Assembly: GCF_013385425.1 (NCBI RefSeq)
Contig: NZ_JACAQA010000006.1
Coordinates: 1-64,000, forward strand
Source of the DNA: Pseudomonas gingeri
Lineage (GTDB): Bacteria; Pseudomonadota; Gammaproteobacteria; Pseudomonadales; Pseudomonadaceae
Direction: 5' to 3'
DNA length: 64,000 nt
In this document: positions 44,797-55,450 of the stretch, piece after piece
How positions within the stretch are numbered: position 1 is the first letter of the stretch
Layout of the letters: each line of letters starts with the position of its first letter
Made by a program: the position numbers and the translations under genes
Notes under the pieces: generated by a model
Database searches by the model: none
The model's input: the letters and a program-made list of their open reading frames with translations, nothing else
What the model was told of the DNA's origin: nothing

Positions 44797-45765
44797 TCAG
44801 CCGCCGATGATTTTCATCACCGTCGCGCCGCCCGAAAAAGCCACTTCCTGTTTGTCACCCAAGGCCTTGACCAGCAGCCGCTGCAACGCCGGCAACGCCT
44901 CGTGGCGCGGCTTGTCGAGCAGGTCGCCGACATAATGCCGGTTGCTCGACGACAGGCAGCCATGCAGCCAGCCGGTGGACGACAACCGCAAGCGCGAACA
45001 AGTCCGACAGAACGGCACGCTTTCGTTGGCGATCACCCCAAAGTGACCACGCCCCGGAATCGCATAACGCACGGCGGTGGCATCCACCGGGGCATCGGCC
45101 TGCAGGTATTCATAGCGCTCGCCAATCAGCCCGAGCAACTGCTTGAGGCTGACGAACTGCTGGAGAAAGGCATTGCCATCGCTGGCCAGGTGGCCCATGC
45201 GCATCAGTTCGATAAAGCGCAGCTCATAGCCGCGCTCAAGACAATAATCCAGCAGCGGCATCACCTGGTCCAGGTTCTGCCCGCGCAACGGCACCATATT
45301 GACCTTGATCTTCAGTCCCGCCGCCCGCGCCTGCTCCATACCGTCGAGTACGCTGGCCAGGTCGCCACCACGGGCGATAGTACGAAAAGCACTGGCATCC
45401 AGGGTATCGAGGGAAACGTTGATCCGTTTGATCCCGGCCTCCACCAGCAGCGGCAATTTGCGCGCAAGCAACTGGCCATTGGTGGTCAGGCTGATATCGT
45501 CCAGGCCCATCTGGCCGACCGCGCCCATAAAGGCTTCCAGCTTCGGGCTGACCAGCGGCTCGCCGCCAGTAATGCGCAAGCGCTCGATCCCCGCCGCCTC
45601 GATCAGGTAGGCCACGCCCCGTGCCATGGCCTGCGCCGACAGTTCGTCCTGGGCAGCCACCAGCCGCTTGCCATTGGGCACGCAGTAGGTACAGGCATAA
45701 TTGCAGGCGGATGTCAGGCTGATGCGCAGATTGCGAAAACGCCTGCCTTGACGGTCAACGATCAT
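44797..45765 (-). CDS. moaA: GTP 3',8-cyclase (molybdenum cofactor biosynthesis protein A)
   Basis: Radical-SAM enzyme for the first step of molybdenum cofactor synthesis, forming 3',8-cyclo-GTP. It has 322 residues. The radical-SAM cluster is C21, C25, C28 (CNYACTYC). The C-terminal second cluster uses CRTCSRLR plus the following GC, and the chain ends with the MoaA-typical glycine pair (IIGG). Both molybdoenzymes in this window (NasA and NicB) need this cofactor. A perfect palindrome lies 31 bases upstream. No other moa genes are adjacent. Confidence 0.93.
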   Translation of the reverse strand: MIVDRQGRRFRNLRISLTSACNYACTYCVPNGKRLVAAQDELSAQAMARGVAYLIEAAGIERLRITGGEPLVSPKLEAFMGAVGQMGLDDISLTTNGQLLARKLPLLVEAGIKRINVSLDTLDASAFRTIARGGDLASVLDGMEQARAAGLKIKVNMVPLRGQNLDQVMPLLDYCLERGYELRFIELMRMGHLASDGNAFLQQFVSLKQLLGLIGERYEYLQADAPVDATAVRYAIPGRGHFGVIANESVPFCRTCSRLRLSSTGWLHGCLSSSNRHYVGDLLDKPRHEALPALQRLLVKALGDKQEVAFSGGATVMKIIGG

Positions 45766-45796
45766 GGGACACTCCGGCGATGGACTGTGGAACGCG

Positions 45797-45824
45797 CAAA
45801 ACTTGACTTAAAAATCAAGTTTTG
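45797..45824. promoter_or_regulatory. Perfect palindrome upstream of moaA
   Basis: CAAAACTTGA, eight bases, TCAAGTTTTG. A 10-bp perfect inverted repeat, AT-rich, between 31 and 59 bases before the moaA ATG. It can be an operator for an unknown dimeric regulator or a hairpin in the moaA leader. It lacks the length of a typical molybdenum-cofactor riboswitch. Confidence 0.55.
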
Positions 45825-45902
45825 ACAAGCCCTATCCCTGAGTATAAGCCCGGGGCATTGCGCCATATAGGGGAACGTGGCGCAATCACCAGGCCGAATA
45901 TC

Positions 45903-46541
45903 TTAGCTGACGGGCGTTTCAGGGTCGCGCTTGCGCTTGTTGCCCATGCGCACGCCGATATCCATCAGGAACTGGAAGAAACCTTCCTGGTCTTCCAGCA
46001 CATTGCTCCAGAACGGCGAGTGGTACAGCGCGACAGCGCCATGTACCAGGGCCCAGGCGGCGCAGTAGTGGAAGTACGGCGGCACGTCCTCGAGCTTGCC
46101 TTCGCTGATACGGCCCTTGATCAGCAAGGTCAGGCGTTCGAAGTTGGACGCGCGGATCTTGTGCAGCTCCTCGACCATCTCCGGCACCTGGTGGCCCTTG
46201 ACCACTTTTTCTTCCAGGCGGTCGAACAGGCGATAGCGCTGGGGATCACGCATGCGGAATTCGAAGTAGGCCCGGGACAGGGCTTCCTTGTCCTTGTCGA
46301 CATCCGCCGAGTGCAGCAGCTCGTTCAAGTCACGCTCGTAGTCGAGCATCAGGCGCAGGTAGATCTCCGCCTTGGATTTGAAATGCTTGTAGATGGTGCC
46401 TTTGCCGATACCGACGGCATCCGCGATCATCTCGACGGTGACACTGTCTTCACCCTGTTCGAGGAACAGCTTTAGCGCGGTATCGAGAATTTCCTGCTCG
46501 CGGCGACGAAACTCACGGACCTTACGGGGTTCTTTGTGCAT
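45903..46541 (-). CDS. TetR-family transcriptional regulator
   Basis: TetR regulator of 212 residues with an N-terminal helix-turn-helix (about 15-58: LFLEQGEDSVTVEMIADAVG and GTIYKHFKSKAEIYLRLM). I chose the ATG at 46541 (MHKEPRKVREFRRREQE); an upstream extension is not family-like. It precedes the rgsA locus, an arrangement I recall from P. aeruginosa (PA2957). Its target genes are not apparent from sequence. Confidence 0.86.
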   Translation of the reverse strand: MHKEPRKVREFRRREQEILDTALKLFLEQGEDSVTVEMIADAVGIGKGTIYKHFKSKAEIYLRLMLDYERDLNELLHSADVDKDKEALSRAYFEFRMRDPQRYRLFDRLEEKVVKGHQVPEMVEELHKIRASNFERLTLLIKGRISEGKLEDVPPYFHYCAAWALVHGAVALYHSPFWSNVLEDQEGFFQFLMDIGVRMGNKRKRDPETPVS

Positions 46542-46816
46542 AAGAAAAGGTCTGTAGGGGCAAAATCGAAGCCAAGTATTATGCCTGACTCGCGCCAAAT
46601 TGCACGAATCATCCGAGGCTTTTAGTTTTCACTGTCGACGAATCAGGCCGCCCCGGTCAGAAAATCTTCGCAGTGGTCACGGATCGTCGCCGCCGCCGGC
46701 CGCCGAAAAGCGTCCTGGCACGATGAGAACTCAATAGAAGCGCCTGTATTCCAAATCTGTTTAAAAAATGAGCAATGCTGACTGGACGTCGGGCAATCCT
46801 GGCCAATACTTGAACT

Positions 46817-46935
46817 GTCGGCGTGACATCTCCCCCAAGTGACGCGCTGATAAAGGTGCCGAAGGACCGCGTACCTTTGTTTTACTCCTAATGGTCTTAA
46901 CCCGGATTCACCCCCCAGAACCCGGGTTTTTTTTG
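46817..46935 (+). ncRNA. rgsA: Small regulatory RNA RgsA (P16-like)
   Basis: An RNA of about 119 nt is predicted from a start near 46817 to the end of a T tract. A CCAATACT -10 element at 46803-46810 resembles an RpoS-type box. The AACCCGG/CCGGGTT hairpin with TTTTTT ends the RNA. The locus between a TetR gene and tatD is where rgsA lies in P. aeruginosa and P. fluorescens, and the length agrees with the known transcript of about 120 nt. RgsA is RpoS-dependent, linked to Gac/Rsm, and acts in oxidative stress. Position and terminator are seen; identity is from synteny and memory. Confidence 0.8.
46899..46934 (+). terminator. Intrinsic terminator of rgsA
   Basis: AACCCGG pairs with CCGGGTT and is followed by six more T residues. 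No protein gene on the plus strand precedes it, which itself indicates a non-coding transcript. Confidence 0.88.
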
Positions 46936-46956
46936 CCTGCGATTTAGCCTCTCGGC

Positions 46957-47742
46957 TCAGGCGCACACATGGGCCAGGGGAAACAGGCGCTTGAAGTTCT
47001 CGGTGGTCTGCTCGGCGAACTGCTCATAGGGCACCCCGCGCAGCATCGCCAGGTAATCGGCGACATCGCGTACATATTGCGGCAGGTTCGGCTTGCCGCG
47101 ATGGGGAATCGGCGCCAGGTACGGCGAGTCGGTTTCCACCAGCAGGCGGTCGGCCGGCACTTGTCGCGCGACGTCGCGCAAGGCGTCGGCATTGCGGAAG
47201 GTGACGATGCCCGAGAGGGAAATATAGAAGCCCAGGTCCAGTGCGGCCTTGGCCATCTCCCAGTCCTCGGTGAAGCAATGCAGCACGCCGGCCTGGGGCA
47301 GTTGCGCCTCGCGCAGCAACGCCAGGGTATCGGCGCGCGCGCCACGGGTGTGGACGATCACCGGCTTGCCGGTCTGCGCGGCTGCTTGCAGGTGCAAGCG
47401 GAAGGACGCCTGCTGCAGTTCGGCCGCTTCAGGCTCGTAATGGTAGTCCAGGCCGGTTTCGCCAATGGCCACGACCTTGGGGTGCTCAAGCTCGCGCAGC
47501 AACCAGTCGAGCGCCGGCGCGGCGTCGGCCTTGACGTCCAGCGGGTGCACGCCGACCGAACAATCGACATCGGCGTAACGCTCGGCCAGGGCCTTCACAT
47601 CAGCCGCATTGTCGACACTCACGCCGATACACAGGAAGTGCCCGACTCCGCGCTGACGCGCTGCGTCGAGCGCCGCATCGAGGGAGCCGGCATGTTCGGC
47701 GAGATCAAGACGGTCGAGGTGGCAATGGGAATCTACAAGCAT
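46957..47742 (-). CDS. TatD-family metal-dependent hydrolase
   Basis: TIM-barrel hydrolase/deoxyribonuclease of 261 residues. Metal ligands appear in VDSHCHLDRLD near the N-terminus, in GETGLDYHYE, in HTRGARADTL and in LVETDSPYLAPIPHRGKPN. It is the YcfH-like TatD paralogue that is regularly found after holB in gammaproteobacteria; it follows the PilZ gene here. Physiological substrate is uncertain. Confidence 0.9.
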   Translation of the reverse strand: MLVDSHCHLDRLDLAEHAGSLDAALDAARQRGVGHFLCIGVSVDNAADVKALAERYADVDCSVGVHPLDVKADAAPALDWLLRELEHPKVVAIGETGLDYHYEPEAAELQQASFRLHLQAAAQTGKPVIVHTRGARADTLALLREAQLPQAGVLHCFTEDWEMAKAALDLGFYISLSGIVTFRNADALRDVARQVPADRLLVETDSPYLAPIPHRGKPNLPQYVRDVADYLAMLRGVPYEQFAEQTTENFKRLFPLAHVCA

Positions 47743-47755
47743 AAAAAGGCGACAA

Positions 47756-48112
47756 CTACATCGTATGGGTGGGACGGTCGGACTTCAGGGCGCCGGCCAG
47801 GTGGGTTTCGATCTTGCTGCGAGCGGTGTTGTCGCCGTCGTTGAATTGCACGCCGACGCCCGCCGCGCGGTTGCCCTGGGCACCCTTGGGGGTGATCCAG
47901 GCGACCTTGCCGGCGACCGGGATCTTTTCCGGCTCGTCCATCAGGTTGAGCAACATGAACACCTCGTCGCCCAGCTTGTAGCTCTTGCTGGTGGGGATGA
48001 ACAGCCCACCGTTCTTGATAAAAGGCATATAGGCCGCGTACAGCACGGACTTGTCCTTGATGGTCAGGGACAGGATGCCGTTGCGCGGGCCGGGACCAAT
48101 GGGTTCGTTCAT
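47756..48112 (-). CDS. pilZ: PilZ-domain protein (type IV pilus assembly)
   Basis: Protein of 118 residues corresponding to the founding PilZ of P. aeruginosa (PA2960 in my memory), needed for type IV pilus assembly. The central FIPTSKSYKLGDEVFMLL and VAGKVAWITPKGAQGNRAAG segments match. The RxxxR c-di-GMP motif is not obvious, in agreement with the non-binding nature of this paralogue. It sits between holB and tatD, the conserved order. The ATG at 48112 (MNEPIGPG) is used. Confidence 0.88.
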   Translation of the reverse strand: MNEPIGPGPRNGILSLTIKDKSVLYAAYMPFIKNGGLFIPTSKSYKLGDEVFMLLNLMDEPEKIPVAGKVAWITPKGAQGNRAAGVGVQFNDGDNTARSKIETHLAGALKSDRPTHTM

Positions 48113-48155
48113 ACTCGCTCCGGTCATGCAGATAGCCGATTCTAGGCCCATCGCC

Positions 48156-49776
<1,621 letters not shown>

Positions 49777-49786
49777 TTAATCAGGG

Positions 49787-51022
49787 TCATTGCGAGTCTT
49801 TCGCCTCGGCTTCGGTTGACGCGGGTGCCGCGGGTACAGGTTCGACAAGCGGGGCCGACGCGGGTTTCGACTCTGGCTCGGGCTCCTCGGGAGCCGGGCT
49901 CTGAACCGGGGCCGGCGCGGCCGCTGGAGCCGTCGGCGCAGGTGCAGGTGCCGGAGTAGCAGTCGAAACCGTCGGTGCAGGAGCAGCCGCCGGCGCAGGG
50001 CTGGAGCGGTAATCGGCCCGGCGCTTGAGCTGGAACTCACGCACCGCGTTGTTATGGGAGTCCAGGTCGTCGGAAAAGACATGGGTGCCATCGCCGCGCG
50101 CCACAAAGTACAGGCTGTTGCCCGCTACCGGGTTCAACGCGGCGTGAATCGCCTCGCGTCCGACCATGGCAATCGGCGTCGGCGGCAGGCCGACATTCAT
50201 GTAAGTATTGTAGGGATTGGCCTCACGCAGGTGGGCACGGGTGAGCTTGCCGGTATAACGTTCACCCAGGCCGTAGATCACCGTCGGGTCGGTCTGCAAC
50301 AACATGCCCTGTTGCATTCGCCGCACGAACACCCCGGCGATCTGGCCGCGCTCCTGGGGCACGCCGGTTTCCTTTTCCACCAGCGATGCCATGATCAGGG
50401 CCTGATAAGGCTCGGTATAGGGCGCATCGGCGGAGCGTTTCTGCCACTCCTGGGCCAGGACGCTATCAAGACGATCATAGGCCTTCTCCAGCAGTTCGGC
50501 GTCGCTCATGCCACGCACGAAGCGGTAGGTGTCCGGAAAGAAACGCCCCTCGGCGAACACATCCTTGTGCCCCAACCTGGTCATGACTTCACTGTCACTG
50601 AGACCGCTCAGGGTCTGCTGGAGCTTTTCGTTCTTGGCCAGAGCCGCACGCACCTGGCGGAAATTCCAGCCTTCGACCAGAGTCAGGCTGTACTGCACCA
50701 CTTCGCCGCGCTGCCACAGGGACAACAGCGCACGCACGTCCATGCCCGGCGTGATCCGGTACTCGCCACTGTGCAACGGCACCCCGGCCAGATTGAAACG
50801 CCAGTAGAGGCGCAGCCAGAAGGCGTCCTTGAGCAAGCCTTCGGACTCGAGTCGATTGAAAGTGCCCGTCGGTGTCGCACCGGCCGGGACATCCAGCAGC
50901 TGTTCCTGCGTCAGGTTGAGGGGCTGCTCCAATGCCGAATGCAGCTTCCAGGCGGAACCGCCCAGCAGCAAACCGGCCAGCACCAGTACGGCTTGCAGCA
51001 GCACCAAGAATTTACGTCTCAA
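49787..51022 (-). CDS. mltG: Endolytic transglycosylase MltG with proline/alanine-rich tail
   Basis: Membrane-anchored lytic transglycosylase that cleaves nascent peptidoglycan strands. A TTG start 1 base after the pabC stop gives 411 residues. An N-terminal membrane segment (FLVLLQAVLVLAGLLLGG) is followed by a LysM-like region and the YceG domain, with the catalytic Glu in LIMASLVEKETGVPQERGQI. The last 70 or so residues are an unusual Ala/Pro/Thr-rich tail absent from E. coli MltG. The start codon is uncertain because no ATG lies downstream near the membrane segment. Confidence 0.88.
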   Translation of the reverse strand: MRRKFLVLLQAVLVLAGLLLGGSAWKLHSALEQPLNLTQEQLLDVPAGATPTGTFNRLESEGLLKDAFWLRLYWRFNLAGVPLHSGEYRITPGMDVRALLSLWQRGEVVQYSLTLVEGWNFRQVRAALAKNEKLQQTLSGLSDSEVMTRLGHKDVFAEGRFFPDTYRFVRGMSDAELLEKAYDRLDSVLAQEWQKRSADAPYTEPYQALIMASLVEKETGVPQERGQIAGVFVRRMQQGMLLQTDPTVIYGLGERYTGKLTRAHLREANPYNTYMNVGLPPTPIAMVGREAIHAALNPVAGNSLYFVARGDGTHVFSDDLDSHNNAVREFQLKRRADYRSSPAPAAAPAPTVSTATPAPAPAPTAPAAAPAPVQSPAPEEPEPESKPASAPLVEPVPAAPASTEAEAKDSQ

Positions 51023-51023
51023 T

Positions 51024-51839
51024 TCAAACTTCCAATAGCACGCGGGCAATGCCTTGCAGTTTACGGGTGAGCGGGCCAACCGACCAGCTCAGGTCGGCAA
51101 AAGCCCGGACGGGCCAGACACCATAGACACTGTTACAGAGAAAGACTTCATCAGCTTGCCGGAATTGCTCCAGGCTGATATCGGAAATATCAACAGGGAT
51201 TGCCAGTGCCCGCGCCTCTTCCAGCAACTGCGCGCGCATCACCCCCGCCACGCCGCAACGACTGAGGTCGGCGGTGCGAAGCACACCCGCCCGCACCAGG
51301 AACAGATTACTGAACACGCCTTCGATCACCCGACCGGAGGTGTCGAGCATCAAGCCTTCGGCCTGTTCTCCCCCCTGCCATTCGGCACGGGCCAGGACCT
51401 GCTCCAGGCGATTGAGATGCTTGAGCCCGGCCAGCAGGGGCTGCTCGGACAAACGTGTCGTACAGGGGAAAAGGCCAATACCGTGCTGCTGGTAGGCCTC
51501 TGGATAAGTCGGCGGCGGGCTGCCTTGCAGGATCCGTCGCGGTTGCGCATCCGCCGACACCGCATAGCCGCGCTGGCTGTCACCCCGGGTGAGAATCAGC
51601 TTGAGTACGCCCTCCCCCAGTGCCGCACCGTAGGCGAGCAACTCGCGGCGAACCAACCCGTGATCCGCCGCGATACCCAGGCGTCGACAACCTTCGGCCA
51701 GGCGTTGCAGGTGCCGCTCGAGCAGCAGCGGCTTGCCGGCTTTCACGGCGATGGTCTCGAACAGACCATCGCCGTAGGCCAGGCCGCGGTCCTTGAGGGA
51801 CAACGCGTCGCCCGGCCGGCCGTCGACCCAGCTGTCCAT
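51024..51839 (-). CDS. pabC: Aminodeoxychorismate lyase
   Basis: PLP enzyme that makes 4-aminobenzoate for folate. It has 271 residues of the fold-type IV aminotransferase family: [19 protein letters not shown] and YGDGLFET at the N-terminus, GLKHLNRLEQVLARAE (with the PLP lysine) in the middle, and MLDTSGRVIEGVFSNLFLVR. It overlaps the fabF stop by one base, reproducing the widespread fabF-pabC-mltG order. Confidence 0.93.
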   Translation of the reverse strand: MDSWVDGRPGDALSLKDRGLAYGDGLFETIAVKAGKPLLLERHLQRLAEGCRRLGIAADHGLVRRELLAYGAALGEGVLKLILTRGDSQRGYAVSADAQPRRILQGSPPPTYPEAYQQHGIGLFPCTTRLSEQPLLAGLKHLNRLEQVLARAEWQGGEQAEGLMLDTSGRVIEGVFSNLFLVRAGVLRTADLSRCGVAGVMRAQLLEEARALAIPVDISDISLEQFRQADEVFLCNSVYGVWPVRAFADLSWSVGPLTRKLQGIARVLLEV

Positions 51840-53083
51840 CACTCGGCGAACCGGCGGAACACCAGGGAGCCGTTGGTACCGCCAAAGCCGAAGGAGTTGG
51901 ACAGCACCACATCGATGGGCATGCGCCGGGCTTCGTGGGGCACGAAATCCAGGTCGCAGCCTTCATCAGGCTCATCGAGGTTGATGGTCGGCGGTGCAAC
52001 CTGGTCGGCGATGGCCAGCACGCTGAAAATCGCCTCGATGGCACCGGCGGCGCCCAACAGGTGGCCCGTCATCGACTTGGTCGAACTGATCGCCAGCTTG
52101 TAGGCCTGCTCACCGAACACCCGCTTGATCGCCTCGGCTTCGGCCAGGTCGCCGGCCGGGGTCGAAGTACCATGGGCGTTGATGTACTGCACCTGATCCA
52201 GGTTCAGCTTGGCATCGCGCATGGCATTGGCGATGCAGCGGGCCGCACCGGCACCGTCGTCGGGTGGCGAGGTCATGTGGTAGGCATCGCCGCTCATGCC
52301 GAAGCCGATCAGCTCGGCATAGATGGTGGCGCCACGGGCCTTGGCGTGCTCCAGCTCTTCGAGCACCAGGGCGCCAGCACCGTCGGACAGCACGAAGCCG
52401 TCACGCCCCTTGTCCCACGGACGGCTGGCACGGGCCGGCTCGTCATTGCGCGTGGACAGCGCCCGGGAAGCACCGAAACCACCCATGCCGAGGCCGCAAG
52501 CCGCCATTTCGGCGCCACCGGCAATCATCACATCGGCCTCATCGTAGGCAATATTGCGCGCCGCCATGCCGATGCAGTGGGTGCCGGTGGTGCACGCCGT
52601 CGCGATGGCATAGTTCGGCCCCTGAGCGCCCAGGTGGATGGACAGGAAACCGGAAATCATATTGATGATCGACCCGGGCACGAAGAACGGCGAAATACGC
52701 CGTGGCCCCTGGTCGTGCAACGTGCGGCAGGTCTGCTCGATATTGGTCAGACCACCAATACCCGACCCCATGGCCACGCCGATGCGCTCACGGTTGGCAT
52801 CGGTCACTTCAAGGCCGGCGTTACGCACTGCCTGGAAACCGGCTGCCAGGCCGTATTGAATGAACAGGTCGAGTTTGCGGGCTTCTTTGGCCGACAAGTA
52901 CTCTTCGACATTGAAACCTTTTACCGAGCCGCCAAAACGGGTGGTATAGGCAGAAAGGTCTGTGTGTTCGATCAGACCAATGCCACTACGGCCAGCCAGA
53001 ATGCCTTGCCAGGTACTCGGAACATCCGTACCCAATGGCGACAACATCCCCATGCCGGTGACTACGACGCGTCTACGCGACAC
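51839..53083 (-). CDS. fabF: 3-oxoacyl-ACP synthase II
   Basis: Elongating condensing enzyme of fatty-acid synthesis, important for temperature control of unsaturated chain length. It has 414 residues. The catalytic cysteine is in [12 protein letters not shown], and the two histidines are in [11 protein letters not shown] and [14 protein letters not shown]. It starts with GTG at 53083, with an AAGGAGAG ribosome site. An acpP terminator lies between it and acpP, so part of its transcription must read through or start anew. Confidence 0.95.
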   Translation of the reverse strand: MSRRRVVVTGMGMLSPLGTDVPSTWQGILAGRSGIGLIEHTDLSAYTTRFGGSVKGFNVEEYLSAKEARKLDLFIQYGLAAGFQAVRNAGLEVTDANRERIGVAMGSGIGGLTNIEQTCRTLHDQGPRRISPFFVPGSIINMISGFLSIHLGAQGPNYAIATACTTGTHCIGMAARNIAYDEADVMIAGGAEMAACGLGMGGFGASRALSTRNDEPARASRPWDKGRDGFVLSDGAGALVLEELEHAKARGATIYAELIGFGMSGDAYHMTSPPDDGAGAARCIANAMRDAKLNLDQVQYINAHGTSTPAGDLAEAEAIKRVFGEQAYKLAISSTKSMTGHLLGAAGAIEAIFSVLAIADQVAPPTINLDEPDEGCDLDFVPHEARRMPIDVVLSNSFGFGGTNGSLVFRRFAE

Positions 53084-53130
53084 AGCACTCTCCTTTATCC
53101 TGTTGACGACACTTTGCCTCACACCTAAAG

Positions 53131-53166
53131 AAAAAACCGCACGCCGTGATGGCAGTGCGGTTTTTC
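53131..53166 (-). terminator. Intrinsic terminator after acpP
   Basis: On the minus strand AAAAACCGCAC pairs with GTGCGGTTTTTT around a loop of about 12 bases. It is 29 bases after the acpP stop and 48 bases before the fabF start. Partial termination would explain the high acpP to fabF ratio known in bacteria. Confidence 0.8.
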
Positions 53167-53194
53167 CATGACAGCGGGCAACGACTACAAACTA

Positions 53195-53431
53195 TTACGC
53201 CTGATGGGCAGTAACGTAATCGATAGCTGCTTGAACGGTAGTGATTTTTTCAGCTTCTTCGTCAGGGATTTCGGTCTCGAATTCCTCTTCCAGAGCCATC
53301 ACAAGCTCAACGGTGTCAAGGGAGTCGGCACCCAGGTCTTCAACGAAGGAAGCAGCCAAGGTGACTTCTTCTTCTTTGACGCCCAGTTGCTCGGCAACGA
53401 TTTTCTTGACGCGTTCTTCGATGGTGCTCAT
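53195..53431 (-). CDS. acpP: Acyl carrier protein
   Basis: Carrier of acyl intermediates in fatty-acid synthesis, 78 residues and strongly acidic. The phosphopantetheine attachment serine is S37 in the [10 protein letters not shown] motif. It lies between fabG and fabF. The codon composition is lower in GC than its neighbours, as expected for a very highly expressed gene. Confidence 0.97.
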   Translation of the reverse strand: MSTIEERVKKIVAEQLGVKEEEVTLAASFVEDLGADSLDTVELVMALEEEFETEIPDEEAEKITTVQAAIDYVTAHQA

Positions 53432-53627
53432 ACCTTGTTTTCACTCCTAATGGAAAAATTCAGGCAGCTGGCCGGTGGGTAAGTGTATAGAAAGGCTTTT
53501 CAGCTTTTCAACCGAAAGCTTCAGCCTTTGTCCCCCTTTGCCCTCTGCCCCTCAATAAGTTGCAGCTTTATAACGGATTTTAGACAGCTGGTATGACATT
53601 TTTTTGAAGCAATCCGTCACATTTGAA

Positions 53628-54368
53628 TTACATGTACATCCCGCCGTTCACCGGGATTGTAGCCCCAGTCACGTATGCCGCACCGTCCGAAGCCAGAAAA
53701 GCGACCACTTGCGCGATCTCTTGAGCCTGGCCCAGGCGGCCCAGCGGAATCTGCGTCAGCAAGGCTTCACGCTGCGCTTCAGGCAATTCACGGGTCATAT
53801 CGGTGTCGATGAACCCTGGAGCCACCGAGTTTACCGTAATCGAGCGCGAACCGACTTCACGCGCCAATGCACGGCTGAAACCTTCGAGGCCGGCCTTGGC
53901 TGCCGCGTAGTTTACTTGGCCTGCGTTGCCCATGGCACCCACAACCGAACCAATATTGATGATTCGGCCCCAGCGGGCCTTGGTCATGCCGCGCAGAACG
54001 CCCTTGGACAGGCGGAACAGGCTGTTGAGATTGGTATCGACCACGTCGTACCACTCGTCATCTTTCATCCGCATCATCAGGTTATCGCGGGTGATACCGG
54101 CATTATTGACCAGGATCGCCGGCGCACCGAACTGCTCGCCGATGCTCGCCAGAACGGTGGCAACCGACTCATCGCTGGTTACATTAAGTTCCAGACCCGT
54201 GCCTTGAATGCCATGCTCCTTGAGGGTCGCGGCAATTCGCTCGGCACCGGAGGCCGAGGTCGCGGTGCCGATGACCACGGCGCCAAGACGCCCCAGCTCG
54301 AGGGCGATGGCTTGGCCGATGCCACGGCTGGCGCCGGTGACCAGTGCAACTTTACCTTGCAGACTCAT
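53628..54368 (-). CDS. fabG: 3-oxoacyl-ACP reductase
   Basis: NADPH-dependent reductase of the fatty-acid cycle, 246 residues of the short-chain dehydrogenase family. The cofactor motif is VTGASRGIGQAIA and NNAGITRDNLMMRM is characteristic. The catalytic Ser, Tyr and Lys are in INIGSVVGAMGN and VNYAAAKAG. The ATG at 54368 (MSLQGKVALVTG) is used; an upstream open region overlaps fabD spacing. It lies between fabD and acpP in the usual order. Confidence 0.96.
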   Translation of the reverse strand: MSLQGKVALVTGASRGIGQAIALELGRLGAVVIGTATSASGAERIAATLKEHGIQGTGLELNVTSDESVATVLASIGEQFGAPAILVNNAGITRDNLMMRMKDDEWYDVVDTNLNSLFRLSKGVLRGMTKARWGRIINIGSVVGAMGNAGQVNYAAAKAGLEGFSRALAREVGSRSITVNSVAPGFIDTDMTRELPEAQREALLTQIPLGRLGQAQEIAQVVAFLASDGAAYVTGATIPVNGGMYM

Positions 54369-54384
54369 GCAGGCTTCTCCTGAT

Positions 54385-55323
54385 TCAGGCCCGCGCCGCG
54401 CGCGTGGCGGCGAAGGCATCCGGGGTATTGAGGTTGGACGTATTGACGCCATCGGCGCAACGCTTGTTCAGGCCGGCCAGCACCTTACCAGGGCCGCATT
54501 CGACCAGTTCGGTGGCGCCGTTGGCCGCCAGGCACTGGACCGACTCGACCCAACGCACTGGCTTGTAGAGCTGTTCCAGCAGGTCGCGCTTGAGGGTTGC
54601 GAGGTCCGTGGCCACCTGGGCACTGACGTTCTGCACCAGCGGGATCTGCGGTGCCTGCCAGTCGATGGCGGCAACGGATTCGGCAAAACGCTCGGCGGCC
54701 GGACGCATCAGTTCGCAATGCGACGGTACGCTGACCGGCAGCGGCAGGGCGCGCTTGGCACCCTTGGCCTTGCAGGCTTCCATGGCGCGCTCGACGGCGG
54801 CCTTGGCCCCGGCGATCACCACCTGGCCCGGCGAGTTGAAGTTCACCGCGCTGACCACTTCACCTTGTGCTGCGTCGGCGCAGGCCGCAATCACATCGGC
54901 ATCGTCCAGCCCGAGGATCGCCGCCATGGCCCCCTGCCCGGCCGGAACCGCTTCCTGCATCAGTTGGCCACGGCGCTCCACCAATTTCACCGCATCACCC
55001 AGGCTCAGGCTGCCGGCGGCGACCAGCGCGCTGTATTCGCCCAGGCTGTGACCGGCGACATAGGCCGGACGCGCCCCACCTTCAGCCAGCCACAGGCGCC
55101 ACAAGGCGACGGAGGCGGTGAGGATCGCGGGCTGGGTCTTGTCGGTCTGGTTCAGTTGCTCTTCCGGCCCCTGCTGGGTCAGTGCCCAGAGGTCATAGCC
55201 CAGGGCATCGGAGGCTTCTTTGAAGGTCTCCAGGATCAGCGGGTATTGCGCGCCCAGCTCGGCAAGCATGCCGAGGGACTGCGAACCCTGTCCTGGAAAG
55301 ACGAATGCGAGGGATGTGGACAT
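54385..55323 (-). CDS. fabD: Malonyl-CoA:ACP transacylase
   Basis: Transfers malonyl from CoA to ACP to feed chain elongation. It has 312 residues with FPGQGSQ at the N-terminus, the nucleophile S93 in GHSLGEYSAL and the catalytic histidine in SVPSHCELM. The ATG at 55323 (MSTSLAFVFPG) is used. It lies 127 bases after plsX and 16 bases before fabG. Confidence 0.95.
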   Translation of the reverse strand: MSTSLAFVFPGQGSQSLGMLAELGAQYPLILETFKEASDALGYDLWALTQQGPEEQLNQTDKTQPAILTASVALWRLWLAEGGARPAYVAGHSLGEYSALVAAGSLSLGDAVKLVERRGQLMQEAVPAGQGAMAAILGLDDADVIAACADAAQGEVVSAVNFNSPGQVVIAGAKAAVERAMEACKAKGAKRALPLPVSVPSHCELMRPAAERFAESVAAIDWQAPQIPLVQNVSAQVATDLATLKRDLLEQLYKPVRWVESVQCLAANGATELVECGPGKVLAGLNKRCADGVNTSNLNTPDAFAATRAARA

Positions 55324-55450
55324 GTAACAAGCCCCTAATGATCTTGTCGTCGAAGAATTGACGTCCCGCCTTGGCGGACGCAAGAAACTGTCAGTTTGGA
55401 TGGCTGATTGAACTGAGCGGTCACATTTAAGCATTCCCGCGGGAAAACGC

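Noticed and set aside
46643..46966. 107-codon minus-strand frame over the rgsA locus
   Set aside because: It crosses the rgsA terminator, has no ribosome site or family resemblance, and the region is better explained by the small RNA.
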